Below, one piece after another: positions 1 to 11,466 of a stretch of DNA of 59,066 bases (within the stretch, counting starts at the first letter, position 1; each line of letters begins with the position of its first letter). Location: assembly GCA_937915375.1 (NCBI GenBank), contig CALDMO010000026.1, positions 1 through 59,066 of the forward strand, read 5' to 3'. Origin of the DNA: an uncultured Marvinbryantia sp. (GTDB lineage Bacteria > Bacillota > Clostridia > Lachnospirales > Lachnospiraceae). The notes below the pieces were generated by a model. That model worked only from the letters and a program-made list of their open reading frames with translations, had not been told where the DNA came from and made no database searches. The position numbers and the translations under genes were made by a program.

Positions 1-30
1 TTTACCATAGAAGACCTTCTAAAACATTAT

Positions 31-534
31 TTACAGAAAAAGTTTCACATTCTCGGAAGGAAGTAGGCATTCATACTTTTTCATATCTTTAAAGGAGGAA
101 ACTTCAATAATGATTTTATTTGCTTTTTTGTCAGATAATTCACTAAAGTCAGAATAAATGTAATCACATTCTGGCCAGAGCCGTTTGACATTGAAATTGG
201 CATATAAAACATCATCGGCTTCTATGGCAAGAGACGAAGAGGGATATGTATTTAAAATGCTGTCAACCACGGTTTTGATATCATTAATTTCAAAAGCATC
301 TATTTTTTGACCTTCTGAATAAATCAGGGCGCCGTTATGATAAATTTCTGCATTCGTTTCGAGTAGGTTCAAAAATTTTTTAGCCACTCTCATAGGTCTT
401 GCTGTTGCTATCACAAATTTATGTCCTGCCTGTTGTACTTTTTTAATAACTTCAATCGTATAGGGAGATATGGTTTTATCATCCCTCAATAAAGTTCCAT
501 CCAGATCTGTAACAATCATTTTTGTGTCTGCCAT
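31..534 (-). CDS. HAD-superfamily (Cof-type) phosphatase, shortened
   Basis: Predicted sugar-phosphate or nucleotide phosphatase of the HAD superfamily. Motif I DLDGTLL lies at about residues 9-15 and gives the nucleophile and acid/base aspartates; motif II is the threonine in VIATARP. The C-terminal motifs III (Lys) and IV (GDxxND) are missing because the frame stops after 167 residues, whereas Cof proteins usually have about 260-270. The start at 534 was chosen because AGGAG sits seven bases upstream and the family normally begins just before motif I; a longer frame to 714 runs over the promoter. Catalysis without motif IV is doubtful, so this may be a decayed or frameshifted copy. The fold assignment is secure, the activity is not. 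Confidence 0.7.
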   Translation of the reverse strand: MADTKMIVTDLDGTLLRDDKTISPYTIEVIKKVQQAGHKFVIATARPMRVAKKFLNLLETNAEIYHNGALIYSEGQKIDAFEINDIKTVVDSILNTYPSSSLAIEADDVLYANFNVKRLWPECDYIYSDFSELSDKKANKIIIEVSSFKDMKKYECLLPSENVKLFL

Positions 535-582
535 ATTTAATCTCCTAATTATCCCCGAGAAACGAATTCTTTTTACAAGGTC

Positions 583-611
583 AGTATATACGATTTTGTT
601 AAAAATAGCAA
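583..611 (-). promoter_or_regulatory. Promoter of the HAD gene
   Basis: Reading the minus strand, TTGCTA (606-611) and TATACT (583-588) are 17 bases apart and lead into the HAD gene 49 bases downstream. The promoter diverges from that of mutM. Confidence 0.6.
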
Positions 612-622
612 TTAAGAATCCC

Positions 623-651
623 TTGCGAGTGCGGCTGAAATAACGCATAAT
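623..651 (+). promoter_or_regulatory. Promoter of mutM
   Basis: TTGCGA (623-628) and CATAAT (646-651) are separated by 17 bases and lie 35 bases before the mutM start. Confidence 0.5.
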
Positions 652-686
652 AATAAAAGTAGATGAAATACAGAAAGAGGTGCGAA

Positions 687-1517
687 ATGCCGGAATTACC
701 GGAAGTGGAAACAATACGGCGAATTTTAGATTCGCAGTTAAAAGGACAAAAGATACATGCTGTCAGGGTGAATCATCCGCAGGTGATCGCATATCCGGAT
801 GCGGATCGATTTTGTGAAGAATTGACCGGACAGACTTTTTGCGGTACCGGAAGACGGGGCAAATTTATGTGCCTGTATCTGAAAAATGGGTTAAAAATCG
901 TTCTGCATCTGCGCATGACGGGCTGTCTTTTGGTGGTGCCGCCGGAGTATCCGCGGGAAAATCATACGCATCTGGTGATGATACTGGAAAACGGAAATGA
1001 ACTGCGTTTTTCTGATATACGTAGGTTCGGACGATTTTGGCTGCTGCAGAAAGACGAAGAAGATGTTTACAGCGGCATACATAAACTGGGTCTGGAACCG
1101 ACAGATGAAAATCTGACTGCAGAATATCTGCAGAGACATTTCGGAAAAAGCAGAAAAGCGATCAAGACCTGTCTGCTTGAACAGAACGTGATCTGCGGTA
1201 TCGGCAATATTTATTCGGATGAGATTCTGTTTGCGGCAAGGCTCCATCCGCAGCGGCAGGCGGTTACTTTATCAGAAGAAGAATGGACAATACTGGCAGA
1301 GACGATTCGGCATCAGATAGTTTATTTTACCGAGATGAATGAGATGACACCGGAGGAATTTTTGGCCGGGAAGGGAAAGGAATATCGCAATACGCCGTAT
1401 TTTCAAGTGTATGGTCATGGCGGCAAACCGTGTCCTGTTTGCGGAGGAATGTTGGAAAAATCTGTTATCGGCGGACGCAGCAGCGTATGGTGCAGGAATT
1501 GTCAGAAGGAAGAGTAA
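687..1517 (+). CDS. mutM: Formamidopyrimidine-DNA glycosylase (Fpg/MutM)
   Basis: Base-excision repair enzyme that removes 8-oxoguanine and formamidopyrimidines and cleaves the abasic site. The mature N-terminus PELPEVETIRR carries the catalytic proline and the following glutamate; this fixes the start at 687, because Pro2 must become the N-terminal residue, and an upstream in-frame ATG at 663 would bury it. AAAGAGG lies seven bases before 687. A conserved lysine is seen in GRRGKFM, and the C-terminus has a CPVC...CRNC zinc finger. At 276 residues it has the normal family length. It stands alone between a divergent HAD gene and helD. Confidence 0.97.
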   Translation: MPELPEVETIRRILDSQLKGQKIHAVRVNHPQVIAYPDADRFCEELTGQTFCGTGRRGKFMCLYLKNGLKIVLHLRMTGCLLVVPPEYPRENHTHLVMILENGNELRFSDIRRFGRFWLLQKDEEDVYSGIHKLGLEPTDENLTAEYLQRHFGKSRKAIKTCLLEQNVICGIGNIYSDEILFAARLHPQRQAVTLSEEEWTILAETIRHQIVYFTEMNEMTPEEFLAGKGKEYRNTPYFQVYGHGGKPCPVCGGMLEKSVIGGRSSVWCRNCQKEE

Positions 1518-1536
1518 AATTTTAGCGGAAGGTCTA

Positions 1537-1565
1537 TTGACTTTCTATGTTGTGCTTGTTAGAAT
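1537..1565 (+). promoter_or_regulatory. Promoter of the HelD-type gene
   Basis: TTGACT (1537-1542) and TAGAAT (1560-1565) with a 17-base spacer lie about 100 bases before the next start codon, giving the helicase gene its own transcript. Confidence 0.65.
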
Positions 1566-1663
1566 GATGATTCTACCTAAACTGGAAGGTGCTGCCAGGG
1601 GATGGGGACAGCGCCTGATTCAGATTTTCATGGGGAATATTTGAGAAAGGTGAAGGAATACAT

Positions 1664-3748
1664 ATGGCTGAGATGAAAAACAGGGAGCAAATGCAGGAAG
1701 AACAGCATTTGCAGGAGTGTCTTACGGTCATTCGTGAGAACATTTGTGAGTATGAGAAAAAAGAATCCGATTACCGAAAAGAAGTGACTGCGTTGTTTCA
1801 GCAGGTGCGAAAGGGCGAAGGTGATTCCTACGGACAGCTGGTTGCCGGACAGAACATTTTGGAACACACCCAGAATGCATTGCGTAAGAACAGAGCGGCG
1901 CTGAAAAAAGCGTATTTTGGACGGGTGGATTACGAGGATTGCACCTACGGTGGATTTGAGAGCTGGTATATTGGCAAAAATGGTGTGACGCGCGGGGCGG
2001 ATGAAGTAATCATTGTGGACTGGCGGGCGCCGGTTTCGAGCGTTTATTATGAAAACGAGTCCGGAGAAGGCAGTTATGCTGTTCCGGAAAATAAACCGGT
2101 ACAGATTGATTTGAAAAAGAAACGGACCTATGATATTCAGGACGGAGAGCTGTTAGGATTTTATGATGATGATGTGGCGGCAAATGACGAGCTTTTGGTG
2201 AAATACCTGTCCCAGCACAAGGAAGCCGTGCTGGGAGATATCATTGCTACGATTCAGAAGGAACAGAACGAGATTATTCGCGATATTCCTTTTAAAAATG
2301 TAATTGTGCAGGGTGTGGCCGGGAGCGGTAAAACAACAGTGGCGCTGCACAGGATTTCATATTTATTATATAACTATGAGAAACGATACAAACCATCAGA
2401 ATTCTGCATTGTCGGCAGCAGTGATATGCTGCTCAATTATATCAGCAGCGGATTGCCGGAGCTGGATGCCAGTCATGTGCGTCAGATGCGCATGGATGTA
2501 TTTTTACCGTATTTAATGGGAAAGGCATGGAAGAAAAAATATCAGGTGACGGCAGATGATGCGCTTGCGCCGGTAAAGAGTAAGCTGGATTTTGTATACA
2601 AATTAGAGACGTTTCTGCAGGAATGGCGAAAGGAATATTTGGATCTTACCACGATCCGCGACAGACAGATTGGTATGATTCTCACGGAGGAAGACATGCG
2701 CGACACGGTACGGCGAAATGCGCAGATGTCGTTGCTTCAGCTGGAAAAGCTTCTCAATCAGCGTATACAGAGCCGTATTAAATTCTTATGTACATCCACA
2801 GATGGGGAGTTCCGGAAAAAGAAACTACAGGAGTATCGGAAATATTTTGATTCTTCTGTACATAAATGGACAGAAATACAGATTTACGAAACATTTCTGT
2901 GGAAAACTTTTTTGAAAGAGGCGGAGAATGGTGCAAGTACAGCAGACATTTTCAGGAAGGCGGAAGGCTGGGAGACTGTTATTTCTCAGATTAAGAGCGG
3001 AAAACTGGACATTTATGATACAGCCGCGCTTGGCCTGATCTGGCAGCGCATTTTAAAAAAGAAGGATGAGGATGAATTTAGCCAGATTATTATTGACGAG
3101 GCGCAGGATTTTGGTGAGATGATTTACTATGTGATGAAACAGCTCCTGCCGGGATGTTATTTTATAATCATGGGAGATGTTTCACAGAATATCCGTTATG
3201 AGACAGGGATGAATGACTGGGAAGGACTGAAAAGTGTTCTGTTTGAGCGGGAAAACGATACGTTTTATCTTTTGGCAAAGAGTTACCGAAATACCATAGA
3301 AATCTCGCAGTGTGCCGGAAAAGTGCTGGAAAAAGCTTCACAGGGGAACTATCGGATCCAGCCGGTGATTCGTCACGGCAAAGAGGTGGCAGTCATTCAA
3401 AAACAGGGAAAAGAACTGGAAGAAGCATTGAAAAATACGGTGGAACAGGTGATCGAACGCGGGCATGAGACGGTTGCCGTTATCTGTCGTGATGAGTCGG
3501 ATGCCGAAGAAGTACGCCGGATTTTGCATATGGAAGAAAATAATGATGAATTTCATAACGGTGTGATGGTACTGCCGGTTACACTGACAAAGGGACTGGA
3601 ATTTGACGCTGTCATTCTCTGGAAACCGGATGAGCAGCGTTACGGCAAAAATCCGCGCGAGGCAAAGCTTTTGTATGTGGCAATTACGCGTGCCCTGCAT
3701 GAACTGTATTTGTTGGGGGATGAGGAAATCAGCGGATTGTTTCAATAA
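1664..3748 (+). CDS. helD: HelD-like UvrD/Rep-family ATPase
   Basis: Superfamily-1 motor ATPase of the HelD type, which in Firmicutes binds RNA polymerase and helps to release or recycle stalled complexes. An N-terminal charged helical region (about residues 1-60, likely coiled coil) precedes the ATPase. Walker A GVAGSGKTT is at residues 217-225, Walker B is IIDEAQDF, and the helicase motif VI region VAITRALHELYLL is near the C-terminus. The 694-residue length suits the family. GAAGG lies seven bases before the ATG. It is transcribed from its own promoter and ends at a strong terminator shared with the converging MFS gene. It could also act as a DNA helicase; the HelD-type architecture makes the polymerase role more likely. 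Confidence 0.88.
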   Translation: MAEMKNREQMQEEQHLQECLTVIRENICEYEKKESDYRKEVTALFQQVRKGEGDSYGQLVAGQNILEHTQNALRKNRAALKKAYFGRVDYEDCTYGGFESWYIGKNGVTRGADEVIIVDWRAPVSSVYYENESGEGSYAVPENKPVQIDLKKKRTYDIQDGELLGFYDDDVAANDELLVKYLSQHKEAVLGDIIATIQKEQNEIIRDIPFKNVIVQGVAGSGKTTVALHRISYLLYNYEKRYKPSEFCIVGSSDMLLNYISSGLPELDASHVRQMRMDVFLPYLMGKAWKKKYQVTADDALAPVKSKLDFVYKLETFLQEWRKEYLDLTTIRDRQIGMILTEEDMRDTVRRNAQMSLLQLEKLLNQRIQSRIKFLCTSTDGEFRKKKLQEYRKYFDSSVHKWTEIQIYETFLWKTFLKEAENGASTADIFRKAEGWETVISQIKSGKLDIYDTAALGLIWQRILKKKDEDEFSQIIIDEAQDFGEMIYYVMKQLLPGCYFIIMGDVSQNIRYETGMNDWEGLKSVLFERENDTFYLLAKSYRNTIEISQCAGKVLEKASQGNYRIQPVIRHGKEVAVIQKQGKELEEALKNTVEQVIERGHETVAVICRDESDAEEVRRILHMEENNDEFHNGVMVLPVTLTKGLEFDAVILWKPDEQRYGKNPREAKLLYVAITRALHELYLLGDEEISGLFQ

Positions 3749-3772
3749 AGAGAAGTGTGGAAATAAAAACAG

Positions 3773-3822
3773 AGCGGATGTGTTTTTGGGAAAACCTCAA
3801 AAATACATCCGCTATTTTTATT
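3773..3822. terminator. Bidirectional terminator between helD and the MFS gene
   Basis: Long, nearly perfect hairpin with arms 3773-3790 and 3795-3813 flanked by A- and T-rich tails, placed between two converging genes. The plus-strand tail is ATTTTTATT. Confidence 0.8.
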
Positions 3823-5086
3823 ACGCCTGAATCCGATCCTCCAGCTTTGCCAAATCTTTTGATCCCATGGACAGCAGGATTCCTACCGCGAAGAGCACGA
3901 TATTAAACAGGAATGGATAGGCAGGATTGCCATCATACATTCCGCCAATGATACTGCCGAACGGTGTGGAAATGGCAATCATCAGTACATTATACAGCGC
4001 GTAAATACGGGAACGTTCGTTTACGTCTACATAGTGTGCGATCAGCGCCTCTTTTCGCGGAATGATTACTGCATAGGCAGAAGCTTCAAAGATTGTGTAG
4101 AGCATTACCAGAAACAGGTTCTTTTCCGGCGCCAGCAGAAGCAGCGCATGGCTGGCTATGTACATAAGGAAGCCAACCAGAAAAGAAGAACGCATTTTCA
4201 GTTTCTGGAATACATTCTGCAGACCGATGACGAAGGCCAGCATGATGAGAGTGCGGATTACCGGGAAAACAGCCATGATTTCGTCGGAAATATGCAGTTT
4301 TTCGGTTACATACAGAGAGAAAAAGCTGTTTGTCGCAATCTGTACAATATTTGTCAGAGCCATGAAATAAACAACCAGACGCATTTTTGAGGAAGTGATC
4401 ACCTGAATAAATACGTCCTTGTAGCCTTTGAGCATGGAGAAGTAGGAAAGGTTTTTCGTCTCCTCCAGACGCTTTTTGCCGACTTCCGTTTCTCCGCCGA
4501 AATGATAAAGCAGCAGGAATTTTGCCGTCATGGAGATTGCGGCGATAAAATAAACCCAGCGCATTACCGGCACAACATCATATTTTCCAACCAGATAGAC
4601 GGCAAGCGGCGCAAAAAAGACCGAAAGCATACCGCAGAGCTGGATCAGAGTAAACGCGTTCGTAATATGTTTGGGCGGGCAATCTTCAATGAAGAGACAG
4701 GTCCAGGAGGTATTCGTAATCTGGAACGATGCGTTAACTGCCGCGGCGGCCATGAACCACCAGAAATTCTGGGAGAATGCCCAGATCAGGCAGGGGATTG
4801 TCCAGCTGATCGTGTCGTAAATGACAGTGGCCTTGCGGCGTCCCATCTTGTCGGTAATGACACCGCCCAAAAGTCCGAAAACCATCTGTAAGAGGAAACC
4901 GATCGTCAAAGTCGTACCGATTTCCACACTGCTTAACCCCAGTTTTCGCATGTACAGAGTCTGGAATGGTGAGAAGAGAGAATATGGAATAAACCACAGA
5001 GGCTCTGTGCAGATGGACCATTTCGGATTACCCTTCAATTCACAGAAAGTTTGTACTAATACATGTTGTTTGATTTTTTGCAGCAT
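3821..5086 (-). CDS. MFS transporter
   Basis: Integral membrane permease of the major facilitator superfamily. Alternating hydrophobic helices cover most of the protein, and the loop motif GVITDKMGRRK (the MFS motif A, GxxxDRxGRR) follows the second helix near residue 70. The start at 5086 has AAGGAG nine bases upstream; the longer frame reaching 5197 crosses the intergenic hairpin and is unlikely. The product would be 421 residues, a usual MFS length. Substrate is not evident; drug or sugar efflux are both possible. It lies downstream of carB on the same strand, about 115 bases away, and may be reached by read-through. Confidence 0.85.
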   Translation of the reverse strand: MLQKIKQHVLVQTFCELKGNPKWSICTEPLWFIPYSLFSPFQTLYMRKLGLSSVEIGTTLTIGFLLQMVFGLLGGVITDKMGRRKATVIYDTISWTIPCLIWAFSQNFWWFMAAAAVNASFQITNTSWTCLFIEDCPPKHITNAFTLIQLCGMLSVFFAPLAVYLVGKYDVVPVMRWVYFIAAISMTAKFLLLYHFGGETEVGKKRLEETKNLSYFSMLKGYKDVFIQVITSSKMRLVVYFMALTNIVQIATNSFFSLYVTEKLHISDEIMAVFPVIRTLIMLAFVIGLQNVFQKLKMRSSFLVGFLMYIASHALLLLAPEKNLFLVMLYTIFEASAYAVIIPRKEALIAHYVDVNERSRIYALYNVLMIAISTPFGSIIGGMYDGNPAYPFLFNIVLFAVGILLSMGSKDLAKLEDRIQA

Positions 5087-5111
5087 AAGAAAAAACTCCT
5101 TAGATAGATTG

Positions 5112-5158
5112 ATACCCGGAGACGGAAGATGAAAATTCCTCTCCGGGTATTTTTGTTT
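5112..5158. terminator. Hairpin between carB and the MFS gene
   Basis: Perfect 11-bp inverted repeat (5112-5122 with 5140-5150). The T-rich tail TTTTGTTT follows on the plus strand, where no gene ends; on the minus strand, the direction of carB, no T-run follows the stem. It may be a terminator of antisense transcription or an mRNA-processing hairpin between the two genes. Confidence 0.45.
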
Positions 5159-5200
5159 CATGGGATAAAGCAGATTAATTCCCAGATGATAAAACAATTT

Positions 5201-8422
<3,222 letters not shown>

Positions 8423-8456
8423 TATAGTATCCTCCTCTTTCTGTATATCTCTATCT

Positions 8457-8484
8457 ATTATATAGAAAAATTTTAAAATCACAA
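8457..8484 (-). promoter_or_regulatory. Promoter of carB
   Basis: On the minus strand TTGTGA (8479-8484) and TATAAT (8457-8462) are 16 bases apart, giving a leader of roughly 30 bases before the carB ribosome binding site. No room is left for a PyrR-type attenuator. Confidence 0.6.
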
Positions 8485-8511
8485 GAAAATTCTTTCGGAA
8501 ATAGAAAAAAT

Positions 8512-9084
8512 TTATTCGGAGTGTATAGAAAAATGATGCAGTCCGTCATCAATAATACGGCAGAGATAGTCAATCGTTTTTTCACGGCTCCAGAATTCTT
8601 TTTCCTTGAGCCAGTCAACCAAGATACTGGCGATGGCTTCGGTATAAAAAAGAGTGACAAAGTTTTTAAAATCGGGATCCAGATATTCGCCGGATGCTTT
8701 TTCGGCCTGATCAAGTACAGAACCGATCATATGAGCAAAATCACTGTAAAAGAAGCGTTTTAGTTCAACTCTGCCGATTGCATCATAAATACAGTTTAGG
8801 ATATGCGCATTGGACTCCGCATACTCCATAATAAAACGGATGGCAGCTTTGTAGTCTGTCAGCAAGTCAAAATGTTTTACAACATCAAGCTCTTCTTCGG
8901 TAAACATCCAGTGCAGGAGCGCGTAGATGTCTTCGAAATGATAATAAAAGGTGTTCCGGTTAAGATTACAGTCCCGGGTCAGTTCGCTGACAGTGATTTT
9001 AGAAAATGTTTTTTTCTGCAGCGCTTTTTTCAGAGAGGCTGCCAGAGCCTTTTTCGTCTGATAAGAAATGTCTTTGTTTTTTAA
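8512..9084 (-). CDS. TetR-family regulator without a canonical start codon
   Basis: Transcriptional regulator of the TetR family. The frame holds a typical N-terminal helix-turn-helix, ITVSELTRDCNLNRNTFYYHF, followed by a helical ligand-binding domain with a TetR_C_33-like appearance. The only ATG in frame (8907) would remove the whole DNA-binding domain. Reading back, the frame stays open through residues resembling LKNKDISYQTKKALAASLK, and a good GGAGG (9090-9094) precedes codon TTA at 9084-9082 with five bases between. TTA is where TTG or ATG would be expected, so the start appears mutated or non-standard. From 9084 the protein would have 190 residues, a normal length. It probably controls the divergent locus through the palindrome at 9147-9177. 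Confidence 0.75.
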   Translation of the reverse strand, partial: LKNKDISYQTKKALAASLKKALQKKTFSKITVSELTRDCNLNRNTFYYHFEDIYALLHWMFTEEELDVVKHFDLLTDYKAAIRFIMEYAESNAHILNCIYDAIGRVELKRFFYSDFAHMIGSVLDQAEKASGEYLDPDFKNFVTLFYTEAIASILVDWLKEKEFWSREKTIDYLCRIIDDGLHHFSIHSE

Positions 9085-9112
9085 ACTACCCTCCTTTTCT
9101 CTTCCTGTTTTT

Positions 9113-9140
9113 ATTATACGCTATTTTGGAAAAAAGCCAA
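9113..9140 (-). promoter_or_regulatory. Promoter of the TetR gene
   Basis: Minus-strand TTGGCT (9135-9140) and TATAAT (9113-9118), spacer 16 bases. The initiation point would fall just before GGAGGG, which leaves only codons after it as possible starts. Confidence 0.6.
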
Positions 9141-9146
9141 TATATA

Positions 9147-9177
9147 TATTAGACAGATTATTAAGATTTGTCTGATA
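9147..9177. promoter_or_regulatory. Operator-like palindrome
   Basis: Inverted repeat with 13-base arms (9147-9159 and 9165-9177, 10 of 13 complementary, core AGACA...TGTCT) centred at 9162, right upstream of the TetR gene's -35 box and facing the YhgE-like gene. Position and symmetry suit autoregulation by the TetR protein. Confidence 0.55.
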
Positions 9178-9696
9178 TGGTACAGATTAAGAATATTTGA
9201 CTGTTTAATTTTTCCGCAGCTTCGCATATACTGCCAGGATAGTATGATAGCAGTTATAGAAGTCAGACATCAATGAAAAGAGCAATTTGGTAAATAGTCA
9301 AGAACTATTTTGAAAAGTTTTTCATACAAAAGGGTAACCTTAATAGACCTATGGCTTAACAGAAACGTAAGTTCGATATGCGATATAGATTACCTACTTT
9401 TTTCCGGAGAGTAGAGTTGGCTCTTGTCCAGCAGACCATAGAGCAGACGTATAAATTTACAGGAAGTCAACGCGAGTGCTCGTTTATGCTGATGGTTTCT
9501 TGTTTCAGCATATTTCTTATGATAGAAGCGTTTATACTCAGGACAGTGTCTTATGACACTTCCGGTTGCTTCTATGATGTAATAACGCAGGTAGCTGTTC
9601 TGTTTTTAATGGATAGACTGGCAGTAGGGAAAAAGGGTGTTTCATAAAAGAAACGGAAAACTGCAGCGATAGATATTATAGAAGGGGTGGAAAAGA
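9178..9696. other. Intergenic stretch without a recognised gene
   Basis: About 520 bases between the operator-like palindrome and the YhgE-like gene. It contains one 89-codon frame (9378-9647) that matches no family I know. TTGACT (9197) and TATACT (9227) occur but are 24 bases apart, too far for one promoter. In related loci an MMPL-type transporter often sits here, so this could be the scar of a lost gene; that is inference. Confidence 0.4.
9378..9647 (+). CDS. Small ORF of unknown function, possibly not a gene
   Basis: An 89-codon frame starting at ATG 9378. There is no convincing ribosome binding site and the frame is preceded by stops. Its middle part has a hydrophobic run (FMLMVSCFSIFLMIEAFIL) that could be one membrane segment. 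I recognise no domain. It may be a remnant of a degraded gene between the TetR regulator and the YhgE-like protein, or chance. Confidence 0.2.
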   Translation: MRYRLPTFFRRVELALVQQTIEQTYKFTGSQRECSFMLMVSCFSIFLMIEAFILRTVSYDTSGCFYDVITQVAVLFLMDRLAVGKKGVS

Positions 9697-11258
9697 ATGA
9701 ATAGAAACAGAAAAAAATCTATGTAGCGGCACTCAGTACGGCGTTGATTTGCAGTTCTATGCCATTTGCAGCATTTGCGGAAGGAGAAATTCCGAAAGAA
9801 GAAGTTGTTTATGTAAACCTAAAGCCGGATGGTTCGGTGAAAGAAATCAATGTTGTGAACAGCTTTGAATTGCAGCAGAACGGGGAAATCGTGGATTATG
9901 GAGAATATCAGAGCCTTCGCATTATGACGACTACGGATGCGATTGCATACGAAGAAGACTGTGTGAAAATAAATACGTCTGTCGGTAAAAATAAACAATG
10001 TCAGGGTAGCTTTTTTGATGATTTTGCGCTGCAGGCTTCTATGACGCTGGATACGGAGAAATGCAGCAATATCCGTGCGGACAGCGCGACGATTGCCAAT
10101 GTCGGCAGTAATAAGCAGGTGACGTGGACGGTTTTGCCGGGTACAGAAGGGGAACTAGTTTTAACCGCAGATGTACAGGATTTTGAGATGGATGGAATCG
10201 CGGTAAATGGTGTGACATTAAATCTGAATGTTGAAGTAGATGATGAAGAATTGATGGATCAGGTACGAGAGCTGCTCGATGCGATTCAGCAGCTGGATGA
10301 TGGCGCAGGAGAGTTAAATGGCGGTGTAGAAGAACTGCAAAGCAGTGTACAGGGAGAGCTGCAGAGCGGAGCCGGGGCTCTGGATGCGGGAATACAATCG
10401 CTGCATGAAGGTATGGCACAGGTGCAGGCAGGTTTGGATGCCCTGAATGAAAAGTCCGGAGAATTGACCGGAGGATCAGCGAAGATCACTCTTTTGAATG
10501 CAAATAATGCTGCGCTTGGCGGAATAGAGAGCGGTACACAGAGTTATCTTGCCGGAGTGCAGCAGGGGACGGCGGATCTTTCTGGCGGACTGCAGACTCT
10601 GCAGGAAAATTATCAGCAGTTTGATGCGGGAATTACCTCATTGGCAGAGACGCTGATTGGTTTGATGACACAGATGACGCAGCTAAAAGATGCGGTCAAT
10701 CTTCTGGTAGAGGAATATACGAAGCTGGATGACGGCCTTCAGACATATACAGACGGTGTGTCACAGGTTGTGGATGGTTACGGTAAGGCGGCGGCTGGTG
10801 CGGATGCTTTGGCGGACGGCAGCGAGGCGCTGAAAAAGGGCAGCTCAGCGCTTTATCGGGGGACAGAAGATTTGCTGAATGGAATTGTGGATTTCTACAA
10901 TGCTACCGGAACGTTAAAGGATGGAATCGGCGCGTTAAATGAAGGAGTGGTGCAGCTGCTGGATGGTATCGCACAGCTGTATGATGGTTCAGGAGAACTG
11001 AAGGACGGCACAGGTGAATTACGTTCAGAGACAGACGGAATGGACCAGGAAATTGAAGACCAGATTCAGGAAATGTTGGACAGTGTTTCAGGAGCTGACC
11101 GAGAGGTAGTATCCTTTACTTCTGATAAAAACAAAAATGTGGAGGAAGTACAGTTTGTGATTAAAACGGAGGGAATTACTGTTTCGGAAGAGGAACCGGA
11201 GCCGGAACCAGAGACAGAAACAGAGAGTGTGAAAGAAAAACTGAAGGATTTGTTTTAA
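9697..11258 (+). CDS. Secreted YhgE/Pip-like coiled-coil protein, frame split at A7 run
   Basis: Long extracellular protein rich in the repeat pattern GAxxLxxGxxxL (about residues 190-430), as in the YhgE/Pip external domain that partners export systems. An Asp/Ser-rich beta region precedes it and an acidic EPEPETE tail ends with KEKLKDLF; no membrane anchor is seen. The natural start ATG 9697 has GGGGTGG upstream and encodes MNRNRKK, but after the A7 run (9711-9717) the frame meets a stop at 9724. The frame that continues encodes IYVAALSTALICSS and AFA-EGE, the rest of a perfect signal peptide, and lies one base off. Without a shift, only a TTG at 9744 could start the protein, leaving it without a full signal. 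Sequencing error, slippage or mutation are all possible. Confidence 0.7.
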
Positions 11259-11263
11259 ATTGT

Positions 11264-11299
11264 AAAAGCGGCGGAGCAAACGTGTTCCGCTGCTTTTTG
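11264..11299 (+). terminator. Terminator of the YhgE-like gene
   Basis: Hairpin with arms around 11264-11275 and 11286-11297 (one G-U pair) ending in a T5 run. Confidence 0.75.
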
Positions 11300-11353
11300 T
11301 ATGTGATGCATTAGTTTATAACAAATGATGAAACCGAACAAAGGAGTTTTCAT

Positions 11354-11382
11354 TTGAGAAACGGGGTGAGATATGGTATAGT
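11354..11382 (+). promoter_or_regulatory. Promoter of lacLM
   Basis: TTGAGA (11354-11359) and TATAGT (11377-11382) with a 17-base spacer, 84 bases before the lacL start. Confidence 0.65.
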
Positions 11383-11466
11383 GTAGGTGCGAAAGAACAA
11401 TTTTATAAGGGTAGGAAAATAGATTATAAATAAAAGAAATCAAAGGGAAAAAAGGAGGTTTTTAGC

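Noticed and set aside
9197..9232. TTGACT and TATACT as a promoter of the YhgE-like gene
   Set aside because: The two boxes are 24 bases apart, outside the workable range.
9378..9647. Possible transposase or MMPL transporter fragment
   Set aside because: No catalytic motif, terminal repeats or target duplication could be seen; kept only as a low-confidence unknown ORF.
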